Below are positions 8,281-17,582 of a DNA stretch of 64,000 bases, in pieces (position 1 is the first letter of the stretch; every line of letters begins with the position of its first letter). The position numbers and the translations under genes are program-made. The DNA lies in the NCBI RefSeq assembly GCF_000385375.1, contig NZ_ARVV01000001.1, positions 2,542,001 to 2,606,000 on the forward strand, read 5' to 3'. The stretch comes from Methyloversatilis discipulorum (lineage in GTDB: Bacteria; Pseudomonadota; Gammaproteobacteria; Burkholderiales; Rhodocyclaceae). Below the pieces are notes generated by a model. The model ran no database searches. It was not told the DNA's origin and worked only from the letters and a program-made list of their open reading frames with translations.

Positions 8281-8735
8281 GGTTGATCGGCGAAGACAGT
8301 GCAAGAAACACGCCCGGAACAAGGCGGCATGCGGCGACCGACGACGACCGGCGCCGCCGTCACCCGCGGCGGCAGCGCGCGGACACCACATGACGATGGC
8401 GAGACCTCGCTGATGCGGTCGCCAGACGCATCGAGGACGACGTCACACGCGGAGAAACCACCCGAGGCGCACCGCCGGGTGGCTGACTGAAACCATGTCG
8501 TGTCATATCAACCACCATGAGAAACCGTCTGTCATGGTGGACCGACACCTCCCGACGCGCCCGGGAAACACACCTGCATTACCGGTGAGCTACACCTTGA
8601 GCAGGTGACGTCGGCATGTGCGATGGCAAGGGATGTGTCGGCGACGACCGGGCAAACGCACGCGCGAACTCGCGCATGACCGGTCAAGGCGGCGCTGGCG
8701 CCCGACGCAGGTCTTCGGAATCGGAGGCCGTGAAC
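8281..8735. other. intergenic region upstream of the kinase operon, no gene seen
   Basis: About 450 bp with no convincing reading frame. It contains an inverted repeat at 8512-8540 and, on the minus strand, a weaker sigma-54-like element at 8301-8315 (GGGCGTG-N4-TTGC, GG and GC ten bases apart) just before the kinase start. The rest shows nothing recognisable. Confidence 0.6.
8512..8540. promoter_or_regulatory. inverted repeat CCACCATGA / TCATGGTGG, candidate operator
   Basis: A perfect 9-bp inverted repeat with an 11-base spacer (8512-8520 and 8532-8540). Its left side reads ATCAACCACC, sharing the CAACCACC core with the palindrome at 4051-4070. It lies about 230 bp upstream of the kinase gene, so it may serve autoregulation of the two-component operon. 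Confidence 0.4.
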
Positions 8736-8769
8736 GAAAAAAAGCGCCCGGGAGAACAACCAGACGCTT
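8736..8769 (-). terminator. rho-independent terminator of the tRNA-Ser gene
   Basis: On the minus strand, AAGCGTCTGG pairs with CCGGGCGCTT (10 bp, two G-U pairs) around an 8-base loop and is followed by a run of T residues. It starts about 20 bp after the CCA end of the tRNA. Confidence 0.75.
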
Positions 8770-8789
8770 GATTCGAAAGGATTTTTCAG

Positions 8790-8879
8790 TGGCGGAGAGG
8801 GCGGGATTCGAACCCGCGTTAGGTTTTCACCTAAACACGCTTTCCAGGCGTGCGACTTAAACCACTCATCCACCTCTCC
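8790..8879 (-). tRNA. tRNA-Ser (anticodon GGA)
   Basis: Read on the minus strand, a 90-base class II tRNA. Acceptor arm GGAGAGG pairs with CCTCTCC, followed by discriminator G and an encoded CCA. The D region is GATGAGTGG..., the anticodon loop is CTGGAAA (anticodon GGA, 8843-8845), a long variable arm TTAGGTGAAAACCTAA is typical of serine tRNAs, and the T arm has GGTTCGAATCC. It reads UCC and UCU codons. Confidence 0.98.
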
Positions 8880-8961
8880 GCGAAGACGCGAGACTATATC
8901 AGAAACCCTGCCGCTTGTTTGCGCTCGGACGCGCCGCAAATGCGGTGGCCCAGAAAGCAGA

Positions 8962-8982
8962 AGGCCCGCTTTTGGCGGGCCT
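8962..8982. terminator. hairpin downstream of the acetate operon
   Basis: AGGCCCGC and GCGGGCCT form an 8-bp GC stem around a short loop about 70 bp beyond the stop of the symporter gene. The T-tract is poor in both directions, so it may act only partly as a terminator. Confidence 0.5.
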
Positions 8983-9050
8983 CTTGCCTTACAGGTGCCG
9001 ACTTTCGCGCGGGTTGCGCGGCCGGTCTAGGGATAGGCGGGGTCGTGCCT

Positions 9051-11120
9051 TCAGTGATCTACGCCTCCGCCGGTCGGCGCGCTGCGCGCCGTGGTGCCGA
9101 GATTGGGGTAACGGACATGTTCGACCAGATCTTGTGTTTCGGCGTCGGGTGCCGGCGTCAGCAGGCTGACGACGATGAGCACGACAAAGCCGGTCGGTAT
9201 GCCGAAGAAGCCGCATGAAATCGATTCGATGCCGAACCAGGCGTTGCTGATGTCGCCGCCGAAGAAGGGATGAGTGATGGCCGCGTAATAGAGGCACATG
9301 CCGAGCCCTGCCACCATGCCGGTAACGGCGCCTGCCATGTTCGCCCGCTTCCAGAACACGCCGCACACCAGCGCCGGGAAGAAGGCCGACGCGGCAATCG
9401 AGAACGCCAGCCCGACCATGAAGAGAATGTTGTCCGGCTTCAACGATGCGGTGTAAGCGGCGATCAGCGCCACCACCAGCAGCAGCGTCTTCGAAATGAC
9501 CAGCCGGCGCTGGGTCGAGGCGTTCGGGTCGATCACCTTGTAATAGACGTCGTGCGACATCGCGTTGGCGATGGTCAGCAGCAGACCGTCGGCCGTGGAC
9601 AGTGCCGCCGCCAGACCGCCGGCGGCGACGAGGCCCGAGATCACGTAGGGCAAGCCGGCGATCTCCGGTGTCGCCAGCACGATCACGTCGGTGTTCAGCG
9701 TCAGCTCGGCCAGCTGCAGGATGCCGTCGGCGTTGATGTCGTCTATCTTCACCAGCCCGACCTTGCCCCATGAGGCAACCCAGCCCGGCAAGGTGGAAAT
9801 GGTCGAGCCGACCAGGTTGTTGTACACCTCCCACTTGGCGAACACCGCGTAGGCGGGTGCCGTGAAGTAGAGCAGGAAGATGAAGAACAGCGACCAGAAA
9901 ACCGATTCGCGCGCTTCCTTGACGCTGGGCGTCGTGTAGTAACGCATCAGGATGTGCGGCAGCGAGGCGGTGCCTATCATCAGGCAGATCACCAGCGCGA
10001 TGAAGTTCAGACGCTTGCTGTCCGAGTCCGCCTGGTCCTTGCCGGCATGCGCCTCGGTGTGCGCGAGTGGCGGCTTGGCCTTTGCCTCGGCCAGCTTGCG
10101 CGCCTCGCCCCATTTGCGTCGCGCTTCGGCCTCGGTCTTCGGGATGTTGCGCAGCGCCATTTCGGCGGCGGCGATCTGCTTGGCCGGCGCGTTGGCCGAC
10201 TTCAGCTGGTCGAGCTTTGCGGTCAGTTGCGCGCGCTCGGCGTCGAGCGAGCCCGGCAGGCCCTGGATCTTACGGTCGAAATCGTCGGCCCTGGCCTTGT
10301 ACAGCGCATTGACCTCGACCTCCTTCGGTGCCGCGAACAGTTCGGTCTCCTTGGCCGTCAATTTCTGCAGCACCTGACCGTACATCGCCTGCGGCACCGG
10401 CACGCCGGTCACCTTGGTCGACAAGATGACCACCGGAATCAGGTAGGCGACGATGAGGATGATGTACTGCGCGACCTGGGTCCAGGTCACCGCGCGCATG
10501 CCGCCGAGGAAGGAACACACCAGGATGCCGGCCAGGCCGACGAATACGCCGACCTCGAACTCCAGGCCGACGAAGCGGCTGGTGATCAGCCCGACGCCGT
10601 AGATCTGCGCCACGACATAGGTGAAGGACGCGAGGATGGCGGCGACGACGCCGATCAGGCGCGCCAGATTGCCGCCGTAGCGGGCGCCGAGGAAATCGGG
10701 AATCGTGAATTCGCCGAACTTGCGCAGATACGGGGCGAGAAAGAGCGCGACCAGACAGTAGCCGCCGGTCCAGCCCATCACGAAAGCCAGACCCTGGTAG
10801 CCGCTGAAGTACAGCGTGCCCGCCATGCCGATGAAGGACGCGGCGGACATCCAGTCGGCGCCGGTCGCCATGCCGTTGAACAGCGCCGGCACCCGCCGGC
10901 CGGCGACGTAGTACTCGGCCACGTCGGCGGTGCGGCTCATGACGCCGATGCCGGCGTACAGCGCGATGGTCGAAAACATGAAGATGTAGCCGATCCACTG
11001 CGACGACATGCCCAGCTGCTCGGCGACTGCCAGGAAGGCGACAAAGATGAAGAAGCCGCCGGCGTACCAGCTGTACATCTTCTTCAACTGCTGATTGAAG
11101 GTGGCCTGCGTGTGAGGCAT
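9051..11120 (-). CDS. actP: sodium:solute symporter, VC_2705-type acetate/cation symporter
   Basis: 689 residues with about 13 hydrophobic segments of the sodium:solute symporter (SSS) family. Family-typical stretches include the TM1-TM2 region after YSWYAGGFF, AGRRVPALFNGMATGADWMSAASFIG and GGLAAALSTADGLLLTIANAMSHDVYYK. A soluble, charged, helical insert of roughly 120 residues lies at about 240-360 (Ala/Lys/Glu-rich), which makes it longer than E. coli ActP (549 aa). It probably takes up acetate or another short carboxylate with sodium. It begins 2 bases after the stop of the DUF4212 gene, its usual small partner. Downstream of acs, this forms an acetate uptake and activation operon. The symbol follows the context; substrate is not proven. 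Confidence 0.88.
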   Translation of the reverse strand: MPHTQATFNQQLKKMYSWYAGGFFIFVAFLAVAEQLGMSSQWIGYIFMFSTIALYAGIGVMSRTADVAEYYVAGRRVPALFNGMATGADWMSAASFIGMAGTLYFSGYQGLAFVMGWTGGYCLVALFLAPYLRKFGEFTIPDFLGARYGGNLARLIGVVAAILASFTYVVAQIYGVGLITSRFVGLEFEVGVFVGLAGILVCSFLGGMRAVTWTQVAQYIILIVAYLIPVVILSTKVTGVPVPQAMYGQVLQKLTAKETELFAAPKEVEVNALYKARADDFDRKIQGLPGSLDAERAQLTAKLDQLKSANAPAKQIAAAEMALRNIPKTEAEARRKWGEARKLAEAKAKPPLAHTEAHAGKDQADSDSKRLNFIALVICLMIGTASLPHILMRYYTTPSVKEARESVFWSLFFIFLLYFTAPAYAVFAKWEVYNNLVGSTISTLPGWVASWGKVGLVKIDDINADGILQLAELTLNTDVIVLATPEIAGLPYVISGLVAAGGLAAALSTADGLLLTIANAMSHDVYYKVIDPNASTQRRLVISKTLLLVVALIAAYTASLKPDNILFMVGLAFSIAASAFFPALVCGVFWKRANMAGAVTGMVAGLGMCLYYAAITHPFFGGDISNAWFGIESISCGFFGIPTGFVVLIVVSLLTPAPDAETQDLVEHVRYPNLGTTARSAPTGGGVDH

Positions 11121-11122
11121 GG

Positions 11123-11383
11123 TCAGCGGTCCTCGCTCACGCCGTACTCACGATCGAGCCGGTTCATCACGCGTGCGTAGTAGCCGATGATGATCACATA
11201 GACGATGAGCGCACCCTGCGCCCCCATGTAGAAGGCGAGCGGCCAGCCGAGGAAGGTGATCTCGTTCAGCGAGCGCGCGAAATAGACCGGCACGAAGGTG
11301 ACCAGGAACCAGATCGCCAGCAGAACCGCGGTGATGCGAAGATTCCGGCGCCAGTATTCGCGGTGCCGTTCTGACAACTGCAT
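11123..11383 (-). CDS. DUF4212 small membrane subunit of the symporter
   Basis: 86 residues starting at the ATG at 11383, which is preceded by AGGAGG on the minus strand; longer frames read into sequence without a ribosome site. The sequence MQLSERHREYWRRNLRI is followed by two hydrophobic helices (LLAIWFLVTFVPVYFA and the MGAQGALIVYVIIIGYYA region) and a charged tail. This pattern and position, immediately before a VC_2705-type symporter, are characteristic of DUF4212, the putative small subunit of these transporters. The mechanism by which it assists is not known to me. Confidence 0.9.
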   Translation of the reverse strand: MQLSERHREYWRRNLRITAVLLAIWFLVTFVPVYFARSLNEITFLGWPLAFYMGAQGALIVYVIIIGYYARVMNRLDREYGVSEDR

Positions 11384-11555
11384 ACAGGTCTCCTCCTGTG
11401 GCGTCATGTCGGCGAAGTCATCGCGACGCCTTGTATTCGTCATGCAAGCGCAGCGGCGAATCGCCGCGACACAAACACCCATGACGTGACGCACATGATG
11501 CAGTCCAATCTTACTGCCCGCTTACACCGCCTCGATATGGCGGTGCAGCATGCGT

Positions 11556-13034
11556 TCAGGGCAGCTGCCAGTCGATGCGTATGCGGTCGAGCAGGCGCTG
11601 CGCCTGGACCATAGCCTGCTTCAGTACCACCCGGTCGAGCGCATTGAGCAGTCGTGGATCGATGCGGTTTGCCGTCGCCAGAATGTTTGTCGTCTCGCCC
11701 TGGCGCTGCAGCCTCAGCTGCTGGATGACGAAGAAGGCGCGAATCATCGCCTCGACGTCGTCGCCGGCCAGCCCGCCCTGGCGCGCAAGCGCCCGCAGGC
11801 GCGCACTGGTCGAGCGGGCCGCGACGCCGTCGCGCAGGGCCAGCAGCCGAGCGCAGTCGGCGAAGATGCGCGCGCCGCCTGCCTTCAGATCCAGCGTGTG
11901 CGGTGCGTCGCGCACGTCATCGACGCGCAGGCGTCCCAACAGGCCCAGCGGTACGCGTGCGCGCAAGGCGTTCTGTGCCATCAGGCGCAGGAAGCGGGAG
12001 CCGGCAGAAGCCTGTGTCACCTGCTCCGTCAGCAGCGCGTCGGCCAGTGCGACGTCACCGTGCAGCGCCCGCAGATCGAAGAAGATGTTGGCCGCCAGCA
12101 GCGCCTCGGGCTGCGGTTCGGCGATCCAGTCGACGAAGGCCTTGCGCCATTCGTCGAGCGACAGGCAGCAGCGCGGCTGACCGGCCATCACCCCGCCCTC
12201 GCACAGCGGAAAGCCGAGTTGCGCCAGCGCGCGGTTGATGTCGCCGGCAATACGCAGCAGCGCCGGTCGTACGCTGGCGGCGGTCAGGCCAAGCGGCGCC
12301 TCGAACACCAGTCCATTGTCCTGATCGGTGCAGAAGGTCTGTTCCATCCGCCCTTCCGAGCCGAAGGCCAGCCAGCACCAGCGCACGCGGTCGAACACCG
12401 CACCGTCAGGGTGAGTGGCGCGCACGAGGTCGATGGCGCGTGCGGTCAGCGCGTCGTTCAGCGCGGACAGGTGCAGCGTCAGCGCCTCGGCCGAACTGCC
12501 GTCCTGCAACTGGGCAACACCGAAGCGGCGCACCGCAAGCGCGGCGTCGGCCAGCGCGTCCAGGTCGCCCGCAGAATGAATGCGACCGGCGAGCGAGCGG
12601 ATGTCGCTGCGCAGCCTCGCGTAAAGATCGTTCTGCGCAATCACGCCGAGCAGCCGCTGGTCGTGATCGACCACGGCGATGTGGCGTACGTCGTGGCGGG
12701 CCATCAGCCGCGCCGCGTCCTCGCCGCTGCAGTCGGCGTCGAGTACGTGCAGCGGGCTGCTCATCACCCGCGCCACCGGGGTATCGAGCGACAGGCCGGG
12801 CAGCAGCACACGCCCCGGCAGATCGGGCAACGTCAGGATGCCGACCGCGCGGCCGGCCTCCGTCACCAGCACCGAACCGACACGCTCGTCGTTCATGCGC
12901 GTCAGCGCTTCGCGCAGTGATGCATCCGCGGACACGCAGACGGCTGCGCGGCGGATCAGGCGATGCAGGGGAAGATGGAGATCCGGCCCGCCATGCGGCG
13001 GGCCGGAGATCGGTGTGGCGTCAGCTGAGCTCAT
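11556..13034 (-). CDS. CBS-domain nucleotidyltransferase-like protein (DUF294/DUF294_C)
   Basis: 492 residues from the ATG at 13034 (GTG codons just upstream are alternatives). Two CBS repeats occupy about residues 25-145 (DERVGSVLVTEAGRAVGILTLPDL and ARHDVRHIAVVDHDQRLLGVI). A nucleotidyltransferase-like domain follows, with LAFGSEGRMEQTFCTDQDN, the GlnD-like GSxGRxE...TDQD metal-binding motif, and a helical DUF294 C-terminal domain. CBS domains usually bind adenylates, so the protein may report energy state to the acetate genes. It lies 57 bp after acs and upstream of the DUF4212/symporter pair, a recurrent gene association. Function is unproven. Confidence 0.87.
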   Translation of the reverse strand: MSSADATPISGPPHGGPDLHLPLHRLIRRAAVCVSADASLREALTRMNDERVGSVLVTEAGRAVGILTLPDLPGRVLLPGLSLDTPVARVMSSPLHVLDADCSGEDAARLMARHDVRHIAVVDHDQRLLGVIAQNDLYARLRSDIRSLAGRIHSAGDLDALADAALAVRRFGVAQLQDGSSAEALTLHLSALNDALTARAIDLVRATHPDGAVFDRVRWCWLAFGSEGRMEQTFCTDQDNGLVFEAPLGLTAASVRPALLRIAGDINRALAQLGFPLCEGGVMAGQPRCCLSLDEWRKAFVDWIAEPQPEALLAANIFFDLRALHGDVALADALLTEQVTQASAGSRFLRLMAQNALRARVPLGLLGRLRVDDVRDAPHTLDLKAGGARIFADCARLLALRDGVAARSTSARLRALARQGGLAGDDVEAMIRAFFVIQQLRLQRQGETTNILATANRIDPRLLNALDRVVLKQAMVQAQRLLDRIRIDWQLP

Positions 13035-13091
13035 CGGCACCACACCGGAACAGGCAGAGCCGCGGCGCGGAAGACGCGCCGCGGGCCCCGA

Positions 13092-15062
13092 TCAGAGGGT
13101 TTGCGCCAGCTGGTCGAGGATGGCCGGGTTTTCCAGCGTCGAGGTGTCCTGCGTGATCTGCTCGCCCTTGGCGATCGAGCGCAGCAGGCGGCGCATGATC
13201 TTGCCCGAGCGGGTCTTCGGCAGGTTGTCACCGAAACGCAGATCCTTCGGCTTGGCGATCGGACCGATCTCCTTGCCCACCCAGTTGCGCAGCTCGTTGG
13301 CGATCTGCTTGGCTTCGTCGCCGGTCGGGCGCGAACGCTTCAGCACCACGAAGGCGCAGATGGCCTCGCCGGTCAGATCGTCCGGACGGCCCACCACAGC
13401 GGCTTCTGCCACCAGCGGATGCGCCACCAGCGCCGACTCGATTTCCATCGTGCCCATGCGGTGGCCCGACACGTTAAGCACATCGTCGATACGGCCGGTG
13501 ATGGTGAAGTAACCGGTCTTCGCGTCGCGGATCGCACCGTCGCCCGCCAGGTAGTAACGACCCTGGAAGTCGGCCGGGTAGTAGCTCTTCACGAAGCGGT
13601 CCGGATCGCCGTAGATGGTGCGGATCATCGACGGCCACGGCTTCTTGACGACCAGGATGCCGCCCTGACCCCAGGGCACGTCATTGCCGGTTTCGTCGAC
13701 GATGGCGGCCTGGATGCCCGGGAAGGGCAGCGTGCACGAACCCGGCACCATCGGCGTGGCACCCGGCAGCGGCGTGATCATGTGGCCGCCGGTTTCGGTC
13801 TGCCAGAAGGTATCGACGATGGGGCAACGGCTGCCGCCGACGTTCTGGTAGTACCACTCCCAGGCTGCCGGGTTGATCGGCTCGCCGACCGAACCAAGGA
13901 TGCGCAGCGACGACAGGTCGTAGCTCTTCGGGTGCACAGCGTCGTTCGCATCGGCCGCCTTGATCAGCGAGCGGATGGCGGTCGGCGCGGTGTAGAACAC
14001 GGTCACCTTGTGGTCCTGGATCATCTTCCAGAAGCGGCCGGCGTCCGGGTAGGTCGGCACGCCTTCAAACACGATTTCGGTCGAACCGCAGGCCAACGGG
14101 CCGTAGGTGATGTAGGTGTGGCCGGTGACCCAGCCGATGTCGGCGGTACACCAGAAGACATCGGAGGGCTTGATGTCGAAGGTCCACTTCATCGTCAGGA
14201 TGGCGTGCAGCAGGTAGCCGCCGGACGAATGCTGGACACCCTTCGGCTTGCCGGTCGAACCCGAGGTGTAGAGCAGGAACAGCGGGTGTTCCGCCTCGAC
14301 CCATTCCGGTTCGCAGGTGTCGGCCTGACCTTCGAGTGCCTCGTGCAGCCACACGTCGCGACCGGCAACCATGTTGCAGGCGCCACCGGTGCGCTTGTAC
14401 ACGATGACGGTCTTGCAGGACTCGCAGCCGCCCATGCCGAAGGCTTCATCGACGATGGGCTTGAGCGGGATGTTCTTGCCGCCGCGGCACTGTTCGTCGG
14501 CGGTGATCAGCATGACGGCGCCGGCGTCGCTGATGCGGTCGCGCAGCGACTGGGCGGAGAAACCGCCGAACACCACCGAGTGGGTGGCGCCGATGCGGGC
14601 GCAGGCCTGCATCGCGACGATGCCTTCGATCGACATCGGCAGGTAGATGACGACGCGGTCACCCTTCTTGACGCCCTTCGAACGCAGTGCGTTGGCCAGG
14701 CGGCTGACGCGCACCAGCAGGTCGCTGTAGCTGACGCGGGTGACGGTACCGTCGTCCGCTTCGAAGATGATCGCGGTCTTGTCGCCGAGACCGGCCTGGA
14801 TGTTGCGATCCAGGCAGTTGTAGGACACGTTCAGCTTGCCGTCTTCGAACCACTTGAAGAACGGGCGATTGTCTTCATTCAGGGTACGCGTGAACGGCGT
14901 CTGCCAAGTCACATGCTCGCGAGCCAGACGAGCCCAGTACCCCTCATAGTCGCGTTCCGCCTCGGCGCACAGAGCCTTGTAGGCATCCATGCCGGACACG
15001 GCGGCATTGCTCACCATGTCTTGCGAGGGCTGGTACACGCGAACTTCCGTAGCTTCAGACAT
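13092..15062 (-). CDS. acs: acetyl-CoA synthetase (AMP-forming)
   Basis: 656 residues, matching the usual length. It makes acetyl-CoA from acetate, ATP and CoA through acetyl-adenylate. Visible motifs are the phosphate loop [11 protein letters not shown], the [14 protein letters not shown] segment, [10 protein letters not shown], and the C-terminal [11 protein letters not shown] with Lys621, the residue acetylated in Acs regulation. The start has a strong GGAGGAGG site on the minus strand. It leads an operon with the CBS protein, DUF4212 and the symporter, so the operon takes up acetate and activates it. It is divergent from the UPF0114 gene. Confidence 0.97.
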   Translation of the reverse strand: MSEATEVRVYQPSQDMVSNAAVSGMDAYKALCAEAERDYEGYWARLAREHVTWQTPFTRTLNEDNRPFFKWFEDGKLNVSYNCLDRNIQAGLGDKTAIIFEADDGTVTRVSYSDLLVRVSRLANALRSKGVKKGDRVVIYLPMSIEGIVAMQACARIGATHSVVFGGFSAQSLRDRISDAGAVMLITADEQCRGGKNIPLKPIVDEAFGMGGCESCKTVIVYKRTGGACNMVAGRDVWLHEALEGQADTCEPEWVEAEHPLFLLYTSGSTGKPKGVQHSSGGYLLHAILTMKWTFDIKPSDVFWCTADIGWVTGHTYITYGPLACGSTEIVFEGVPTYPDAGRFWKMIQDHKVTVFYTAPTAIRSLIKAADANDAVHPKSYDLSSLRILGSVGEPINPAAWEWYYQNVGGSRCPIVDTFWQTETGGHMITPLPGATPMVPGSCTLPFPGIQAAIVDETGNDVPWGQGGILVVKKPWPSMIRTIYGDPDRFVKSYYPADFQGRYYLAGDGAIRDAKTGYFTITGRIDDVLNVSGHRMGTMEIESALVAHPLVAEAAVVGRPDDLTGEAICAFVVLKRSRPTGDEAKQIANELRNWVGKEIGPIAKPKDLRFGDNLPKTRSGKIMRRLLRSIAKGEQITQDTSTLENPAILDQLAQTL

Positions 15063-15280
15063 ACAACCTCCTCCGTCATCTCAAATCTGCAAGCAGGCGG
15101 ATGGAAACCGCCGTGCAACGTACGGCCTTGTGGGCCGCCGACAGGCGCAGAACTACGCGCTCGTTTTTCTTCCATCGATTACAGCCTTTGCGGCTTACAG
15201 ACCGCTTACGCTCGCGGACCGAAGCTGCAAGAACCGGATGGTAATATCGGCGCCGTCTTTTGTCTTATATTCGACTGCGC

Positions 15281-15805
15281 ATGACTAATCTTGGACGTGT
15301 TCTAAAAAGCTGCATCTTTGCCAGTCGCTGGCTGCAAGCCCCGCTCTACTTCGGACTGATCGTCGCCCAGGCGGTGTATGTCTATCTGTTCATGGTCGAG
15401 CTGTCGCACCTGATCCACAAGATCGGCAACCTGACCGAAACCGACATCATGCTCATCGTTCTGGGCCTGATCGACGTGGTGATGATCGCCAACCTGCTCA
15501 TCATGGTCATCGTCGGTGGCTACGAAACCTTCGTGTCGCGACTGAACCTGGAGGATCATCCGGATCAGCCGGAATGGCTGTCGCACGTCAACGCCGGCGT
15601 GCTGAAGGTGAAGCTGGCCACCGCCCTGATCGGCATTTCGGCCATCCACCTGCTGAAAACCTTCATCAACGCCGGCCAGCTCGACGACCGCATCGTGCTG
15701 TGGCAGGTGGTGATCCACATGGTGTTCGTCGTGTCGGCCATGGCCATGGCCTACACCGACAAGCTGATGACGCAGACGCTGGTGCTCAACAAGACGCACC
15801 ACTGA
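15281..15805 (+). CDS. UPF0114 (YqhA/TIGR00645) family membrane protein
   Basis: 174 residues from the ATG at 15281 (an upstream TTG in frame is less likely). Sequence features are [20 protein letters not shown], the TM helix [54 protein letters not shown], and a last helix near [17 protein letters not shown]. These are the signature stretches of the YqhA family, which has three to four membrane helices. The biochemical role is unknown. Divergent from acs and followed by class I fumarase, 52 bp away, with a hairpin between. Confidence 0.9.
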   Translation: MTNLGRVLKSCIFASRWLQAPLYFGLIVAQAVYVYLFMVELSHLIHKIGNLTETDIMLIVLGLIDVVMIANLLIMVIVGGYETFVSRLNLEDHPDQPEWLSHVNAGVLKVKLATALIGISAIHLLKTFINAGQLDDRIVLWQVVIHMVFVVSAMAMAYTDKLMTQTLVLNKTHH

Positions 15806-15814
15806 GCGCAGCCC

Positions 15815-15838
15815 GGGCCGCCACGAGCGGCCCCCTTC
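15815..15838 (+). terminator. GC hairpin after the UPF0114 gene
   Basis: GGGCCGC (15815-15821), loop CACGA, GCGGCCC (15827-15833), then CCTTC. The T-tract is weak, so some readthrough into the fumarase gene is likely. Confidence 0.5.
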
Positions 15839-15857
15839 AATACCCGAGGACCTTTCC

Positions 15858-17393
15858 ATGAGCCAGCCCATCCGCCAGGACGACTTCATCCAGTCCATCG
15901 CCGACGCCTTCCAGTTCATTTCCTGTTATCACCCGCTCGACTTCATCCAGGCGCTGGGTGCGGCCTACGAGCGGGAACAGTCGCCTGCGGCACGCGACGC
16001 GATCGCGCAGATCCTGACCAACTCGCGCATGTGCGCGGAAGGCAAGCGCCCGATCTGCCAGGACACGGGTATCGCCGTGGTCTTCCTGAAGGTGGGCATG
16101 AACGTGCGCTGGGACGCCACGATGAGCGTCACCGACATGGTCAACGAAGGCGTGCGCCGCGCCTACATGCACCCGGACAACACGCTGCGCGCGTCGGTGC
16201 TGCTCGACCCGGCCGGCGCCCGCAAGAACTCGAAGGACAACACGCCGGCGGTCATCCACTACGAAATCGTGCCGGGTGACCACGTCGAAGTGATCTGCGC
16301 GGCCAAGGGCGGCGGCTCGGAGAACAAGTCCAAGATGGTCATGCTGAACCCGTCCGATTCCATCGTGGACTGGGTGCTGAAGACGGTGCCGACCATGGGC
16401 GCCGGCTGGTGCCCGCCGGGCATGCTGGGCATCGGCATCGGCGGCACGCCGGAAAAGGCCATGCTGCTGGCCAAGGAATCGCTGATGGAGCCGGTGAACA
16501 TCCAGATCGTCGCCGACAAGGCGGCGCGTGGCGAAAAGCTCACGCGCATCGAGGAACTGCGGCTGGAACTGATGGAGAAGGTGAACGCGCTGGGCATCGG
16601 CGCCCAGGGCCTGGGCGGCCTGTCCACCGTGCTCGACGTGAAGATCCTCGACTACCCGACGCACGCCGCCTCGCTGCCGGTGGCGATGATTCCGAACTGC
16701 GCGGCGACCCGTCACGTGCACTTCCACCTCGACGGCTCCGGCCCGGCCAAGCTCGAACCGCCGCGCCTCGAAGACTGGCCGGCGGTGACCTGGCAGGCCG
16801 ATACCAAGACCTCGAAGCGGGTCGATCTGAACACGCTCACGCCGGAAGAAGTGGCCTCGTGGAAGCCTGGCCAGACACTGCTGCTGAACGGCCGGATGCT
16901 CACCGGCCGCGACGCCGCACACAAGCGCATCGCCGACATGCTGGCCAAGGGCGAAAAGCTGCCGGTCGATTTCACCAACCGTGTCATCTACTACGTCGGT
17001 CCGGTCGATCCGGTGCGCGACGAAGTGGTCGGCCCGGCCGGCCCCACCACCGCCACCCGCATGGACAAGTTCACCGAAATGATGCTGGCGCAGACCGGCC
17101 TCATCTCGATGGTGGGCAAGTCCGAGCGCGGCCCGGCGGCGATCGAGGCCATCCGCAAGCACAAGAGTGCCTACCTGATGGCGGTCGGCGGTGCCGCCTA
17201 CCTGGTGTCGAAAGCGATCAAGGCGGCCAAGGTGGTCGGCTTCGAGGATCTCGGCATGGAAGCGATCTACGAATTCGACGTAGTCGACATGCCGGTCACC
17301 GTCGCCGTCGACTCCGGCGGCACCTCGGTGCACGAGACCGGTCCGAAGGAATGGCAGGCGAAGATCGGGAAGATTCCTGTCGCCACAGCGTGA
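15858..17393 (+). CDS. fumarate hydratase class I (iron-sulfur, single-chain)
   Basis: 511 residues with alpha and beta parts of class I fumarase fused in one chain. Cysteines expected to hold the 4Fe-4S cluster occur in RPICQDTGI, in the GAGWCPPGMLGIGIGG region and in MIPNCAATRH. The C-terminal part has the conserved YVGPVDPV and GPTTATRMD segments, and SERGPAAIEA. It converts fumarate and malate in the TCA cycle without the oxygen-stable class II fold. Gene names for this type vary (fumA, fumB, fumD), so none is assigned. It has its own short leader with a GAGGA ribosome site. Confidence 0.95.
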   Translation: MSQPIRQDDFIQSIADAFQFISCYHPLDFIQALGAAYEREQSPAARDAIAQILTNSRMCAEGKRPICQDTGIAVVFLKVGMNVRWDATMSVTDMVNEGVRRAYMHPDNTLRASVLLDPAGARKNSKDNTPAVIHYEIVPGDHVEVICAAKGGGSENKSKMVMLNPSDSIVDWVLKTVPTMGAGWCPPGMLGIGIGGTPEKAMLLAKESLMEPVNIQIVADKAARGEKLTRIEELRLELMEKVNALGIGAQGLGGLSTVLDVKILDYPTHAASLPVAMIPNCAATRHVHFHLDGSGPAKLEPPRLEDWPAVTWQADTKTSKRVDLNTLTPEEVASWKPGQTLLLNGRMLTGRDAAHKRIADMLAKGEKLPVDFTNRVIYYVGPVDPVRDEVVGPAGPTTATRMDKFTEMMLAQTGLISMVGKSERGPAAIEAIRKHKSAYLMAVGGAAYLVSKAIKAAKVVGFEDLGMEAIYEFDVVDMPVTVAVDSGGTSVHETGPKEWQAKIGKIPVATA

Positions 17394-17436
17394 TAGTCTC
17401 CAGCGCTACCTGAAGCCGGCACCGCCGGCCCGACAC

Positions 17437-17460
17437 GCGGACCGGCGCCAGCCGGTCCGC
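17437..17460 (+). terminator. strong hairpin after fumarase, no T-tract
   Basis: GCGGACCGGC and GCCGGTCCGC form a perfect 10-bp stem around GCCA, 44 bp after the fumarase stop. It lacks a T run, so it may stabilise the mRNA end or act with Rho. Confidence 0.4.
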
Positions 17461-17582
17461 GCAGCAACAGCAGAGACCGCCTGAAAGCGGTCCGTATTCC
17501 CCGCAGAAAAATCCGCCGTCGTGCCGCACAGGCACGGCTTCTGTCTTCCCGCGCGCAGTGCGTGCAGAACGGAGGCGACGCG

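Noticed and set aside
4051..8540. The repeated CAACCACC elements as part of a CRISPR or mobile repeat family
   Set aside because: The copies are few, short, differ in arrangement and spacing, and no cas gene or transposase is nearby. A regulatory reading fits better.
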